DNA from: Rhynchopus sp. YZ270_cl-10
Lineage: Eukaryota > Euglenozoa > Diplonemea > Diplonemida > Diplonemidae
Assembly (NCBI GenBank): GCA_964035575.1
Contig: OZ037846.1
Location: 1,267,501 to 1,331,500, forward strand
Length of the DNA stretch: 64,000 nucleotides
Direction: 5' to 3'
The notes beneath the pieces were generated by a model that saw nothing but the letters and a program-made list of their open reading frames with translations, was not told the origin of the DNA and searched no databases. The position numbers and the translations under genes were made by a program. The first letter of the stretch is position 1; each line of letters starts with the position of its first letter. Shown here in pieces: positions 8,861 through 19,600 of this stretch.

Positions 8861-10141
8861 ATGGAAATCCGCGTGGAGTGTTCCCTGACTGGGGAGGGGT
8901 TCTGTGTCGATGTGGCGGCGGACGACACAGTAGCGTCACTTGCGGCACGTGTAGGGGGGTTGTACTATGGCACCACCACCACCACCACCGCCACCTCACG
9001 CCCCCCTCCACAACTGCTCCGACGGACGCAAGCCTCCGACGGCATCGCGATGCCTCTCGGCAGTGACAGCACCCCCATCCGTTCTACTGGATTGTGCGAG
9101 GGGGACATCCTCATTGCAGTTAGCACCACCATTGAGACATCGTGGAAGAAGCCCGCCTCATACAGGGTCCGTGGCAACCGTATTGCCCTCTCGCATTGTG
9201 GGGTATATTGTCTGTCGGCATGCTCTCATGCGAAGACAGCTACGCTTGTTAATCTTGCAAAAGGGAAGACGTCAGAGCCGCATATGGTGCGCGGAGTGCT
9301 AGGAGTGCTCGCCATGGCGGTGACGGATCAGTACATCGCATATTCGGTGTACGGTACAAAATGTGTCTCGTTATTGCGGAGGGAGGGTTTTGGGTTGATT
9401 CATGAGTTTAGCTGTTCAGCTGATGTGACGTCATTGGCGGGGACACCGAATGGTGAATACTTTATTAGCACCTCAGGAATCGATGGATGCAAAGTCTTCG
9501 AATCTGCAACCGCGCGCTGTGTCAAAGAGGACCAGGACTTCACCGGGGCTGTTGCCTCCTCGCCGAATGGGGGGTGGCTTGCTTTTGGAGGGCCGAGGGT
9601 GATGACGGCAGCATTACCTCGATTGACACAATGCTTTTTTTATACTAGAATCGATCGCGGTGGGGAGCCGGTCTTTTCACACGACAGTACCATGCTGGCC
9701 ATCCCAAATGAAAAAAGGGCAGAAGTCTACAACGTAAACGGCGCCCTCCGATGTGCCTTCGTTGCAGACGAAGAGGTGCGTGGGCTGGCGTTTACTGCAG
9801 ATGGGTTGCAGCTCTACGTGACAACATGGGGTGGCCTGCAGGTGGTCGATCCGCTACGCGGTCAAGGTCGAGGGATCTGCCTACGTCGTGTACACACCAG
9901 CGCCTTCCTCTGTGTACCTGCTATAGGGTGTGAGGAGGGTGACGATGTAGTCCTCTTTGCGTTTTCATCGGGCTTAGTGGTAAGAAGCATGGCAGAGCTA
10001 GGTGGGGTTGTGGTGGATGAAGAAGAGGAATTGCGGTTGCAAAGATTTGCAGCGATTGTGCCGATAAAGCAGGTCAACCTCGTCAGAAGGCCGCGGTTGC
10101 AGAAGACGAAGCCACCAGAGAGTGGGTGTCAATGCTGCTGA
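8861..10141 (+). CDS. Ubiquitin-like/beta-propeller-type protein (426 aa)
   Basis: Intronless frame of 426 residues. Residues 1 to about 88 look like a ubiquitin-like fold: a first strand MEIRVECS, a second strand with VDVAADDTVASLAARV, and a closing L.EGDILIAV. A Thr-run from a CAC/ACC tract interrupts it at about 39-46. Residues about 95-390 contain repeating strand motifs of a WD40-like propeller (VTSLAGTPNGEYFISTS, VFSHDSTMLAIPNE, VRGLAFTADGLQLYVTTWG), though canonical GH and WD pairs are mostly absent. The C-terminus is GCQCC, a possible prenylation or palmitoylation tail that would tether it to a membrane. No catalytic residues seen. The LRR protein at 34504 begins with a similar ubiquitin-like segment. 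The family is not named; the propeller call is moderate. Confidence 0.85.
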   Translation: MEIRVECSLTGEGFCVDVAADDTVASLAARVGGLYYGTTTTTTATSRPPPQLLRRTQASDGIAMPLGSDSTPIRSTGLCEGDILIAVSTTIETSWKKPASYRVRGNRIALSHCGVYCLSACSHAKTATLVNLAKGKTSEPHMVRGVLGVLAMAVTDQYIAYSVYGTKCVSLLRREGFGLIHEFSCSADVTSLAGTPNGEYFISTSGIDGCKVFESATARCVKEDQDFTGAVASSPNGGWLAFGGPRVMTAALPRLTQCFFYTRIDRGGEPVFSHDSTMLAIPNEKRAEVYNVNGALRCAFVADEEVRGLAFTADGLQLYVTTWGGLQVVDPLRGQGRGICLRRVHTSAFLCVPAIGCEEGDDVVLFAFSSGLVVRSMAELGGVVVDEEEELRLQRFAAIVPIKQVNLVRRPRLQKTKPPESGCQCC

Positions 10142-11315
10142 GGGGGGTGTTTTTTGTGATGAGGGGGATCGCAAAAGAGGTCTGTTGACGGCATTCGGGG
10201 GGGATGTAGGGGATCCGACTAGTGAAGAAAAATGACCGTACAACAAAAAAAAAGTTAATTAGTACCCTTCTGGCCATCTCCCAAGCAACCCCGGATGGGG
10301 TTTAGAACGTTGCCCCCCCAAAGACGTTATTGGTAGTGGGATCATGTGTGAGGGGTGATATCATCGTCTTCTCCACGCCCAGGAATATCTTGGTGTGTTC
10401 TCCCATTATTCGTACAGTGCAACGAGCCGAGTCGGTCTAAGGCTAAGGCCGGTTCAGGACGTGGTTGGGGAGTACTCGGGAATACTTACGTTTCAGTGCG
10501 AAAAAAATACTTAGGCGTGCCTGAGGTGCGGTGTGCTTAAATGTAAGTAATCTTGAGTACGCCTCAGATACATTTTTCAACCTGGCCATTTTTCAGGCGT
10601 ACCCGACCTCGCTGTAATTGCATGATCAATTCGTGAAAATGAAAGAAAGTGGGGCACACTCTAGGGTGGCTACACTAATACAACCAAGTTTTCAAAGAAA
10701 GAAAAAAACAGAAAAATACTGCCATCTGTCAGCTGTTTCACTTCTTTTTGTCTGTTATCCTTTCTTGACTCTTTTATAGGTACGCTGTCATGAACGGGCT
10801 TCAGATTTCCAATCTTTTTTTGTTCTTTTTGTGTGTGTTTCGCTGTGTATGCATATTATGCATCTCTCTTGTGTGTGTGGCATAACCACCACCCCCCCTG
10901 CCGTACGTGGTGGAACACCCCAGCGAAAGGTCAGTTGTCGCCCCTGCCTTCCTCACAACCCCCTCAAAACATAGCTCCATTTGAGCAAAGAGGGCACGTA
11001 AGGTACGTGGGGCAAAAAAACGCTCTTTTACGGGGTTATTACACGCTGTTGATTTGTGACCAAAATCACAAAAAGAAGAACAGGGCATCTTTGACGTCCT
11101 GACCTGCTTTTGTGTAGCACATTTCAAGGTTTCTCTCTTCAAGCATAGTACTGTGTGCGAGGGCACGTCCTCGTGGGGTTTCTTTCCATGCTGTCGTCTG
11201 GTGGGCAACTTTGCAGAATTATTCTTAAAGGATTTCTTTGTTCAAAGATGTTCGCAACGAGGCACATTCATCCTTCAAGTTTTATTTCTCTCTTTTTTTT
11301 TTTTTTTTTTTGCAG
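10142..11315. other. Intergenic region
   Basis: No convincing gene. A frame of 135 residues on the minus strand (10801-11208) lacks domain-like features. Repeat Q lies at 10648-10695. A long T-run ends at 11310, just before the hAT-like element. Confidence 0.55.
10648..10695 (+). repeat. Dispersed motif Q
   Basis: AGTGGGGCACACTCTAGGGT then GGCTACACTAATACAACCAA and GTT. Other copies: 20985-21030 (-), 27263-27316 (-), 44414-44457 (+), 53598-53640 (+), 56305-56345 (+), 61303-61350 (+), 63263-63305 (+). At 20985 the motif folds on itself (AGTGTAGC with GCTACACT). Confidence 0.65.
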
Positions 11316-11937
11316 CAGGGTTTCCGCCAGGATTTGGGGTTTCAGTAATCGGGGGGGACCATCAAAAAGACCCCCCAAAAATTTTTTCTCCCCGCAAAAG
11401 CGGTCGTCGCGCGCTTCGCGCGCGCCTCTCTGCAGGCCACAGAGTGGAGAGGCGAAGGGTGCACCAGGTTTGATAGCAGCCATGTCAAGCTTCACCAGCT
11501 GTGTGTCTGGTAGAGGTGGTTTGTTTGGAGGTCGGGGGTGGAAGCTTAACAAGGTAAAGGGTCCTGTGAGAGTGGAGAGTGATGGTGTTTGCTTTTTCTA
11601 TTGTATGGTGCTACAGTCATTACAGTGCTGCAGTGGGAACATGTAATAACTACCCGTCGCTTGCACCGAAGCCTCCTTAGAAAAAGGGGCAATGCACGGA
11701 AGTATCGATGGAAGTATATCAATATCACATAGCTAGCAACACAGCGCCGCAGGCGCACGGTACGCTACTTTTACCCTTTTTTAAAAAGATTGCACCCCCT
11801 TTTTCTTCCACTTCTTCTGGCACAGCGAGCCAAATGCTCTGCACGGTGGGGTCGCATGACCACGGGGGATCATCTACAACCTCCAAAACCCCATTTTTCT
11901 TGGGGGGGACCATGGTCCCCCCTTGGCGGAAACCCTG
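11316..11937. mobile_element. hAT-like non-autonomous element
   Basis: Ends CAGGGTTTCCGCCA and the inverse TGGCGGAAACCCTG match the CAGGG...CCCTG ends of other hAT-like elements here. An exact 8-bp duplication is not visible (only TGCAG is shared at the edges), so the class rests on the ends. Inside are the GCGGTCGTCGCGCGC palindrome segment (about 11398-11455) and a repeat K copy (GCGCCGCAGGCGCACGGTAC, about 11743). No transposase seen. Confidence 0.55.
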
Positions 11938-12109
11938 TGCAGATTTCTGTTTTGTCACTGAGCTTGCCTGAGGACACCTGTGTAACAGATATGCCGCCCC
12001 AGCTATATTCCCCCCCATAAGAGAGGGGTTCCTGGAACGAAAACGATAGCCAATTGAATTGTTCTCCCAGTTTGTTGTATTTCTTTTTTCTTTTTTTAAC
12101 CCTTTAGTT

Positions 12110-12593
12110 CCTGCGAGCCACATACGTGGCTTTACGAATGGCGACATGCTTTAAATAAATTTCTACTATATTTCGGGAAAACATTTTTTTATATTTTGAA
12201 AGATTTTGTGCAGATCTTTCAAAAGAAGCAAGAATCAAAAAAAAAATGTGCACCTGTTGATTTTTGAGAAGTGGGAGAGCCCGGGGGGTAAAATGGGAAA
12301 ATGAAGGGGAAACTGTGATATTTCCCGGCCCTCCAATGGCGACATATTTTGACTAAATTTCTACTACATTTCGGAACATTTCGGGTTTACACATTTTGAA
12401 AGATTTTGCACAGATCTTTCAAAAGAAGCAAAAATCAATTTTTTTTTGTACATCTGTTGATTTTCAGAAGTGGGAGAGCCCGGGGGGTAAAATCGGAACA
12501 TGGTAAAAAAAAGTGTGTTAGTCCCCTATCCTCCAATGGCGACATGCTTTAAATAAATTTCCACTAAACTTCGGGAAAACATTTTTGATATTT
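12110..12593 (+). repeat. ~200-bp tandem repeats in the piggyBac left end
   Basis: Units starting near CCAATGGCGACATGCTTTAA (or a variant) and containing GAAAGATTTTGCACAGATC, AAAAGAAGCAA and GTGGGAGAGCCCGGGGGGTA are repeated. Two are complete and the third was interrupted by element B, resuming after 14879. The GAAAGATTT...ATCTTTC core is palindromic. Confidence 0.75.
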
Positions 12594-14879
12594 GGGGAAT
12601 AGTCAGTTATGCCCTACCCTTTTTTTGAAATGGTCAGAGATACCCGAAAATAAGTTCAGATATTGGTCAGAGATACCCCATTTTCAAAAATAGGGCATAA
12701 CTGACCAATATCTGAACTTATTTTCGGGTATTTCGGGTATCTCTGACTATTTCTCAACTTATTTTCGGGCATGTCTGACCATATCGCCAACTTTTTTCGG
12801 GTACCCCAAAAAAGTTGGTTTTCGGGTATACCCAGATACCCAGATACCCAGATACCCAGATACCCAGATACCCAGATACCCAGATACCCAGATACCCAGA
12901 TACCCAGATACCCAGATACCCAGATACCCAGATACCCAGATACCCAGATACCCAGATACCCAGATACCCAGATACCCAGATACCCAGATACCCAGATACC
13001 CAGATACCAGGTCCAGGTCCAGGTACCCAGGAACAGGAAAAAAGTCGTGAAAGAGCAACCACAGCTCCACATGACAAACACAAAAGTGTCCAGTCACGTG
13101 GGGCATTCATGCACTGAGGAGATAATGATCCAACAATTTACAAGAAAGATTACTTAACCTACTGCTGGAAATTGCCAGGTCGTAGTAACACACAAAGTGT
13201 GCCTCCGTTCGGGAAGACCGGATATTCTAGAGACCAAAAAGGCCTCAAGAATATCTTCCGGTAGTCAAGGTATAACCGAATGAACGGCCCAAGACCCCCG
13301 TGGAGAAGTTAAATGTTGTAATGCTATCAGGTAGAAACTGCGAACACTGTCTTACCCTCCTCAATACATGGTGGTTGATGTCTTCCACAACAAATTTCCT
13401 GTACCCAGGTACCCAGGTTCCCAGACCCACGCAGTACCACGTCGCAGTACTACGCAAAATTTACCACCAGACCCTGTCTTCGTGCACCTGAAGTACAACG
13501 CCGCAGACAGGCCAAACATGCGTTGGACTCAGAGGAATGCCCGCTGTGCAGGTATCATGAGAACCAACTCCCAGCAACAAGGGGCGCCTTTTGGCGGGCG
13601 TTGTTGAGGGTGTTTGAGGTGCAAAGTTTTCCACAATTTTGATGCGCGGGTACAGAAGTGTTATCTTGTTCTTTCATCTCTAAGAAATGTAAATGTCAAT
13701 CGCGTTTAACTACCACTAGGGCTTGTTCAGTGAACCCACGAGGGGTCGAAGGGGGTTGGTTATCCCATATCTATCAAAGGTTGTGTCGACCAGGCTAAAC
13801 CACTATGTTACGCTGTACGTTGTTAAATCCGAAGAAATAACACTTTAGCAGCCGCAGGAAGTTTGCTAAAAAGAGTGCCTCACGCTACACAAACCACCAC
13901 CCGCAATTGACTTAGATGTTATAACAAAGAGAATTCAGAACAAAACAACACCCTGCCCCATACACACTAAATTGTCATGCTTCGAGAGCATGCCTGGGCC
14001 AAAATTACTTGACAAAAAAGGCAACAAGACCACCCACAAGGAGTGTGAAATGTGCACTGGTTTTCTGGGGGAACGCAATATTTTCTTGTGCCTCGTCCTC
14101 CGTAAGCAGAGGACAGACTTTCCGGAAGGTTTCCAAAGTCGAATTTCTTGCACTAGCTATGCTCCCTGGGTTAATGGCTATAGCAGTGACTGACAAAGTG
14201 TTCCCACCCCCAGGTCTTCGTCCACAAACAAATCTAGAATAGATTGATTTGGGTGAAGCCTTGGATTTTGAGTTGTTGAATGTCGGAGAGCGGCGCTCAT
14301 CGCAATCACGGATGCAGTTCAGATTTCACGATCCTGTGATGAGTGTAAATGTGGGGTGTGATTAAGTTATGGTATACAAACGCAGTAGTCGGGAAGGGTG
14401 AGGTTAATGAAAAAAGTGGTAATAACTATGTATTTCCGCGAAATAAGGTAGCCTTTTTTCACGCTACAGAGAGTTTCCTGCTGCACTAATGGTTCCCAAG
14501 CGAAGCGAGGGACCATGTATAAGGGTTTGCGGGTTTGCAGGTATTTACCCCCACTAAAAGTAACTGTGTGTGGGGTAGAGGGGTGAAAATCATACCATGC
14601 TGCTTCAATACTGTCTCTGCTGTCGCATTCCCTCATGGTGGGTCACTCACCCACTGGGCAAAAAATCAAAGGGGGTACCCCCAAATAAGTGGGTACCCAA
14701 ATAAGTTCAGAGATACCCGAAAAAAGTTCAGATATACCCGAAAATAAGTTCAAATACCCGAAAATAAGTTCAGATATAGTCAGTTATGCCCTATTTCTGG
14801 TTTTCGGGTATATCTGAACTTATTTTCGGGTATCTCTGACCATTTCAAAAAAAGGGTAGGGTATAACTGACTATTCCCC
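12594..14879 (+). mobile_element. Long-TIR element, copy B (9-bp TSD)
   Basis: A 2286-bp element flanked by exact TTGATATTT (12585-12593 and 14880-14888). Ends GGGGAATAGTCAGTTAT and inverted CTGACTATTCCCC continue into matching arms built of ACCCGAAAATAAGTTCAGAT units, roughly 180 bp long. The arms do not resemble those of copies A and C beyond the GGG start and ACCC units, yet the core (about 13038-14371) is nearly identical to copy A. An extra unique block (about 14372-14640) precedes the right arm. No intact transposase. It sits inside the piggyBac relic, so it is younger. Confidence 0.88.
12830..13008 (+). repeat. 8-bp minisatellite, unit GATACCCA
   Basis: About 22 near-perfect units at the inner edge of the left arm of element B. 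The unit differs by one base from that of element A (GGTACCCA). Apparent YLGIWVSG and IPRYPDTQ frames are artefacts. Confidence 0.9.
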
Positions 14880-14999
14880 TTGATATTTTGAAATATTTTC
14901 CACAAATCTTTCAAAAGAAGCAAAAATCGAAAACTTTTGTGCATCCCTTAATATTTTAGAAGGGGGGGAGCCCGGGGGGCGAAACCATTAAGCTTCATC

Positions 15000-15571
15000 A
15001 TGCTGGTACACAAGCCAGGTCTGTCGTACTCGGTGAACTACCTGAACCAGGCGATTGACGGGTTGAACCGCAAAACGAATAATGAGCTTGGTGGTTGCCA
15101 TCCTGTGCAATGCTCGGGTCCGAAGATGACGTCAGATCGACACTACGAGTTCATGGCATTGTACCCGGCCAATGAGACCAAACGTGCTGCAATCCTTGAC
15201 GTGTCGAAAGAGTCGTTCGACAAGCACCGTGGCCACTGCAGCTGGTGTGGTTTGTCCAAGGAGCCCACATTTGACATCCGTGCTGCTATGCCCGCCCCTG
15301 CACTGCTGTCCCACCTGGCACGCTTTCTGAGCGGGAGTGTCCGTACGAGGCTGGGATGAAGGCCAGCTACCCCCACGTGGGTATGGACCTGGCAAAGATG
15401 GATACTCCCAGGAACTGCAAAGTGTGCTCAAAGGCACCTGTGAGAGTCCGGATGACGTACCGCTGCATGACCTGCGGCGTCTATTTATGCCCTGCCGAGT
15501 GCCATCGCAAGTACCACACCGAGAACAGCAACGCAATGAAGAGGAAAAGAGACTCGGGTGTAGAGCCCTAG
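15000..15571 (+). pseudogene. piggyBac transposase C-terminal remnant
   Basis: Two overlapping frames, 15000-15359 and 15356-15571, carry protein-like sequence. The second ends with NCKVCSKAPVRVR, then YRCMTCGVYLCPAECH and KYHT, the Cys-rich zinc-binding tail typical of piggyBac transposases (CxxC...CxxC...C...H). The first ends a few bases after the second opens, so the gene has shifted frame and lacks its N-terminal and most of the DDD catalytic part. Position between the TTAA ends supports the call. Confidence 0.65.
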
Positions 15572-16022
15572 GTCACCTTACCCCCAACCCCCTTTTACCC
15601 CCTCCCACTGGGTTTTCAAGGCAAAACGTGTGAAAACGGGTAATCTGCTGGTGGCAACAAGCAGCAACATGCTGTGAGCTCATTTCTGTGTAAACTTTTT
15701 TTACTAAGTTTTTCGGGATATGTAGATTGTCACCAATCTTTCAAATAAAGCATGTTTCGACCACATTTGAAACACTCCGAATTTTTTAAGTCGATTTTTT
15801 GGGATTTTTGAAAAAGTTCATGACGAGCTCCCCACTTTTTTGACCACTGATTTTTTCCCGATTTTTTTCGATTTTTTGAAAATTTGAAAGCGGTGTTCAA
15901 AATCTTTCAAATGCGACCAGAATCGGTCAAAAATTTGCACCAGAAATTTTTTTACTGCAGAAAGAGCCGGGGGGCCCAAAAAAATTTTTTTGAAAAAAAG
16001 TCCTTCGGAACCAAAGGGTTAA

Positions 16023-16622
16023 AAACAAGGCATTCCCGCCTTTAACTGTTCTTTTCTCCCTTACACAGTGTTACTAGAAACCGGATTAATATAGCCAACG
16101 TTTTGGGGGGGGTTTTTCTTCTTCTCCCACAGTGAAAATTGAAGGCAATAATTTATGGCGCCGATTTCCCCCGCGGTGGGAATTTTTCCTGACGATAATT
16201 TCCAACGACAGTGCCCTTTTATGGAAACATATCTTTTTTTTTTTTTGTACAGATCTTGCGGACCGTGTCTGTTTCTTTTGCAAATGCACTGAGGTTACTG
16301 ATAATAAATCTGAGACCCACAACCATACTTATAGCGATCTAGCCGTACGTGGCGATTTTTTTTTTCGCAAAAGGAAAGGAAAAAAAATCGGCCGGAAATT
16401 TTTTTTACCGTGGTCAGTGGGATAGTGGGTTACAACACCCCCACACGGGTCAAAACACTCCTTAAAAAAAACCCCCGACAACAAAAAAAATCGCGAAAAC
16501 CGAATAAGTCTCATTAAGAGCTACACTAAATCCAACTTTTCAAAAAAATAAAAACGCATTTCCTCCCCTCTTCTTTCCTTCACCTTTTTTCACCAAACCC
16601 GCCATACAACACACACCCACCC
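16023..16622. other. Intergenic leader region
   Basis: A dispersed segment CTGACGATAATTTCCAACGA then CAGTGCC (16189-16223) recurs near 47597-47631. From about 16557 the sequence becomes a pyrimidine tract running up to the acceptor AG at 16623. Confidence 0.6.
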
Positions 16623-16624
16623 AG
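16623..16624 (+). promoter_or_regulatory. Predicted trans-splice acceptor AG
   Basis: A long C/T tract (about 16557-16610) is followed by CACACCCACCCAG. This is the first AG after the tract and leaves only two bases (GA) before the ATG. Confidence 0.55.
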
Positions 16625-16626
16625 GA

Positions 16627-19600
16627 ATGAAACGGACGGGGGCTATTTTTCATGTGTGGTTTTCGGTCTGTGTTTGGTGCGTTGCAGTGTTACGGTGTGA
16701 CGCGCAGATTGCGCTGACTGCGAGGTGGGCAGCCTCTTCCACGGTGGGCGAGGACATCTCGGGGAATGCGAACCATATGACCACTGGGACCTTCACCACC
16801 GGATACGACAGCTACCTGGCAACGGACATACAGGCAGCGTCCCCCAGCTCCACCTCCTGCCTTTCCTTCAACGACCCAAGCATGCTTCTCAGCAATGACC
16901 CAATTGTCACCTTCTTTTACCGAATTGAGGTGAACGACTATGGCAAACGGCAAACCCTGGTTTCCTGGGGGACCGGTGGGGACTACCTGAGGGTGTTCGT
17001 GGAGGTGCTTGACAGTGCTACGCAAAGCCTTGGTATCGAAACAAACATTGGTGGCGGGGATGAGTTTAAGGTTGATATGAAGCTTTCCTCATTCAACACC
17101 CTTGGGGTCTGGAACAGTGGCCTCGTGTACGCGAAGGCGGGCACCTTGCACGTTAAGAGCGCAGGTTTCACAGCTTGGCTTTCAATTCCCGGGGCGATGT
17201 CCTCATCTGACACATTCTCGTTCATGTGTGCAGGGTTCCCTGCCATAGCAAACCATATGATGCTGTCCGGAGGCATGTTTGATGTAAAGTATTACACCGG
17301 TCTCGCGTACCCATGTGTGGATGGGTTTTACAACGGAAAGTGTTTGGAGTTGAAGGCCAGCTGTGCAACCCCAGCGGTGCTGCGCCCAGGGCGTTCCGAT
17401 GATGTGTTCTACAGTACAATGGACATCCATGTGCAGTTTCTGATTGATTTGCAGAAGGTGGGTGGGCAGTGGGAGACCGCTGGTGGGGAGGAGCTGCCTG
17501 CGGGGGCGAATGTGTGGTGTGGCGACGCTGCGCACGACCTGTCTGGGGGGTCGTACTACACAAACGCAGGAGCAGGCACCAGTGCAGGGGTGCGTCCGCA
17601 GGCTGCGCTCTGTGCAGGCTATGAATACCAGGAGGGCCCAGGGCTGATCGACATGGCCTGTGGGGTGGACTACCTCTGCACAACGACGCTGGTTGCGGCG
17701 GTAGACGACACGACAGCCACCTCCGCACCTGCGACGCTGCCGCCGCCGACGATTGTGCCAACACTGGCACCACCAACACCGTCACCACCGACACCTGCAC
17801 CAGCGACACCGGCACCACCAACGCCTGCACCACCGACACCTGCACCACTGACACCGGCACCACCAACACCAGCTCCACCGACACCTTCACCACCAACACC
17901 TTCACCAGCGACACCGGCACCACCGACGCCAGCTCCCCCAACACCTTCACCACCGACACCAGCACCACCAACACCTGCTCCACCAACACCTTCACCACCG
18001 ACACCTGCACCACTGACACCGGCACCACCAACACCAGCTCCACTAACACCTTCACCACCAACACCTTCACCAGCGACACCGGCACCACTAACACCTGCAC
18101 CACCAACACCGTCACCACTGACACTGGCACCACCAACACCTGCTCCGCCAACACCTGCACCGCCAACACCTGCACCCCCAACACCTGCACCCCCAACACC
18201 TGCTCCACCAACACCTGCACCCCCAACACCTGCTTCACCAACAAGCTCACCGCCAACGTTGGCACCACTGACCAACGCGCCTCTGACACTGTCCCCGACG
18301 ACGTCGGCGCCACTGACAGCTGCACCACCAACAGTTGTTCCCCCAACCGTGGCCCCGCCAACGTCGCCACCACTTACCATAGCACCACCGACGCTATCCC
18401 CCCTAACACCAGCACCCCTAACACCTGCTCCGCTCACGGCTGCTCCGTTGACTGCTGCACCCCCAACGTCGGCACCACCAACAAGCGCACCTCCAACAGT
18501 GGCCCCATTGACACCACCACCAGCGACGTTGCCTCCAGCCACGTTCACCCCACCAGTGCTGCCAACAGCTGTGCCGGACACTGCATCACCGAAAACGTTT
18601 CCGCCAGGGACGTCTGCGCCGGCTACTGGCTTGCCGCTCACAGCACAGCCAGCGACGCTGCCACCTGCAACAACGCTTGCCCCAGGCACACCAACGCCAG
18701 GGACGTTGCCGCCTGCCTCAACAGCGACACAGCCACCACAGACTGCACCGCCGGCACAGGTGACACTGGTACCGGAGACTCCCTTCCCAGCAACACCCCT
18801 CCCGACAGCCCCTGCACTGCCACTGCCACCTGCCTCGCCAACACCGGCAGGGTTCGCCACAGCTACCCCGCCAGGTACACCTGCACCAGGAGGGTTCGCT
18901 ACACCACTGCCGACGGCTGCACAGACCGCTGCACCGCAGACACAGCCCACAACCACAGCCGTAACCACCGCACCAGACACACCGACGCCTCCTGACACAG
19001 AAGCACCGGGTATGGCAGTTGGCACTGGAGCACCGACAGCCTTACCTGGTGGCACGGCAGGACCAACCCCTGCCACGATTGTGCCTTGGGTGGAGCCGGA
19101 GCCGGGTGTTGTTGGTGCAGGCCTTGAGGTGACGCAGTCGCCTATTAGCCCTGGGACTGTGATGTTATCGGAGTATGGGGTTGTGATGGCGGTTGTCGCG
19201 ATTGTGGGGGCGTTCGCTGGGGATGGGGCACCGCACCCATCGGTGCGGCTTGGGTTGATGTTGAGCGAACGGTGTGAAGTGGGCTCGCAGTCGACCCAGC
19301 TGTCGCGCATGATGAACCCTACAGGGCTTGTTATCTACGACAGCGAGGCTATGGGTGCTGTTGTGGGGAACCTTTCGATTGTCCTGGTCACTACCCTCAT
19401 CTGCCTTGCCGCCGTGCACCTCGCAAAGACACTGGGCCCTCGCATCTTCCCTACCTTCTTTGACGGCCTCGACGTGCAAGGCTTTCTCAGAGTGCCCTCC
19501 GTGCCGATCTTCGTCTTCTTCGTTGTCTACCAAGGCATCACGCTCGGCGCAATGCGGATTCTCATCATCGCGAGATCTCCAGTCCACGTCCTCGTCGGCG

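Larger units (their letters stand above)
12100..16018 (+). mobile_element. piggyBac-type relic, split by nested element B
   Basis: TTAA occurs at both edges (12096-12099 and 16019-16022). The ends read CCCTTTAGTTCC on the left and, inverted, CCCTTTGGTTCC on the right. TTAA targets and CCC ends are diagnostic of piggyBac. Without the nested 2.3-kb element (12594-14879) it is only about 1.6 kb, so most of the transposase gene is missing; a Cys-rich C-terminal part remains (15000-15571). A similar left end lies at 22915-23060. Confidence 0.75.

Noticed and set aside
12100-12160. Treating the 12100-16018 region as two separate elements
   Set aside because: Tandem units before 12593 resume after 14879, and both outer edges are TTAA with matching CCC ends, so a single element was split by a later insertion.
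12656-13157. YLGIWVSG and IPRYPDTQ frames in element B
   Set aside because: By-products of the GATACCCA minisatellite.
17222-19310. Long minus-strand frames (Gly/Val/Ala-rich) opposite the stalk of paralog 1
   Set aside because: They mirror the Pro/Thr-coding 15-bp repeats; the plus-strand frame has a signal peptide, membrane helices and a paralog.
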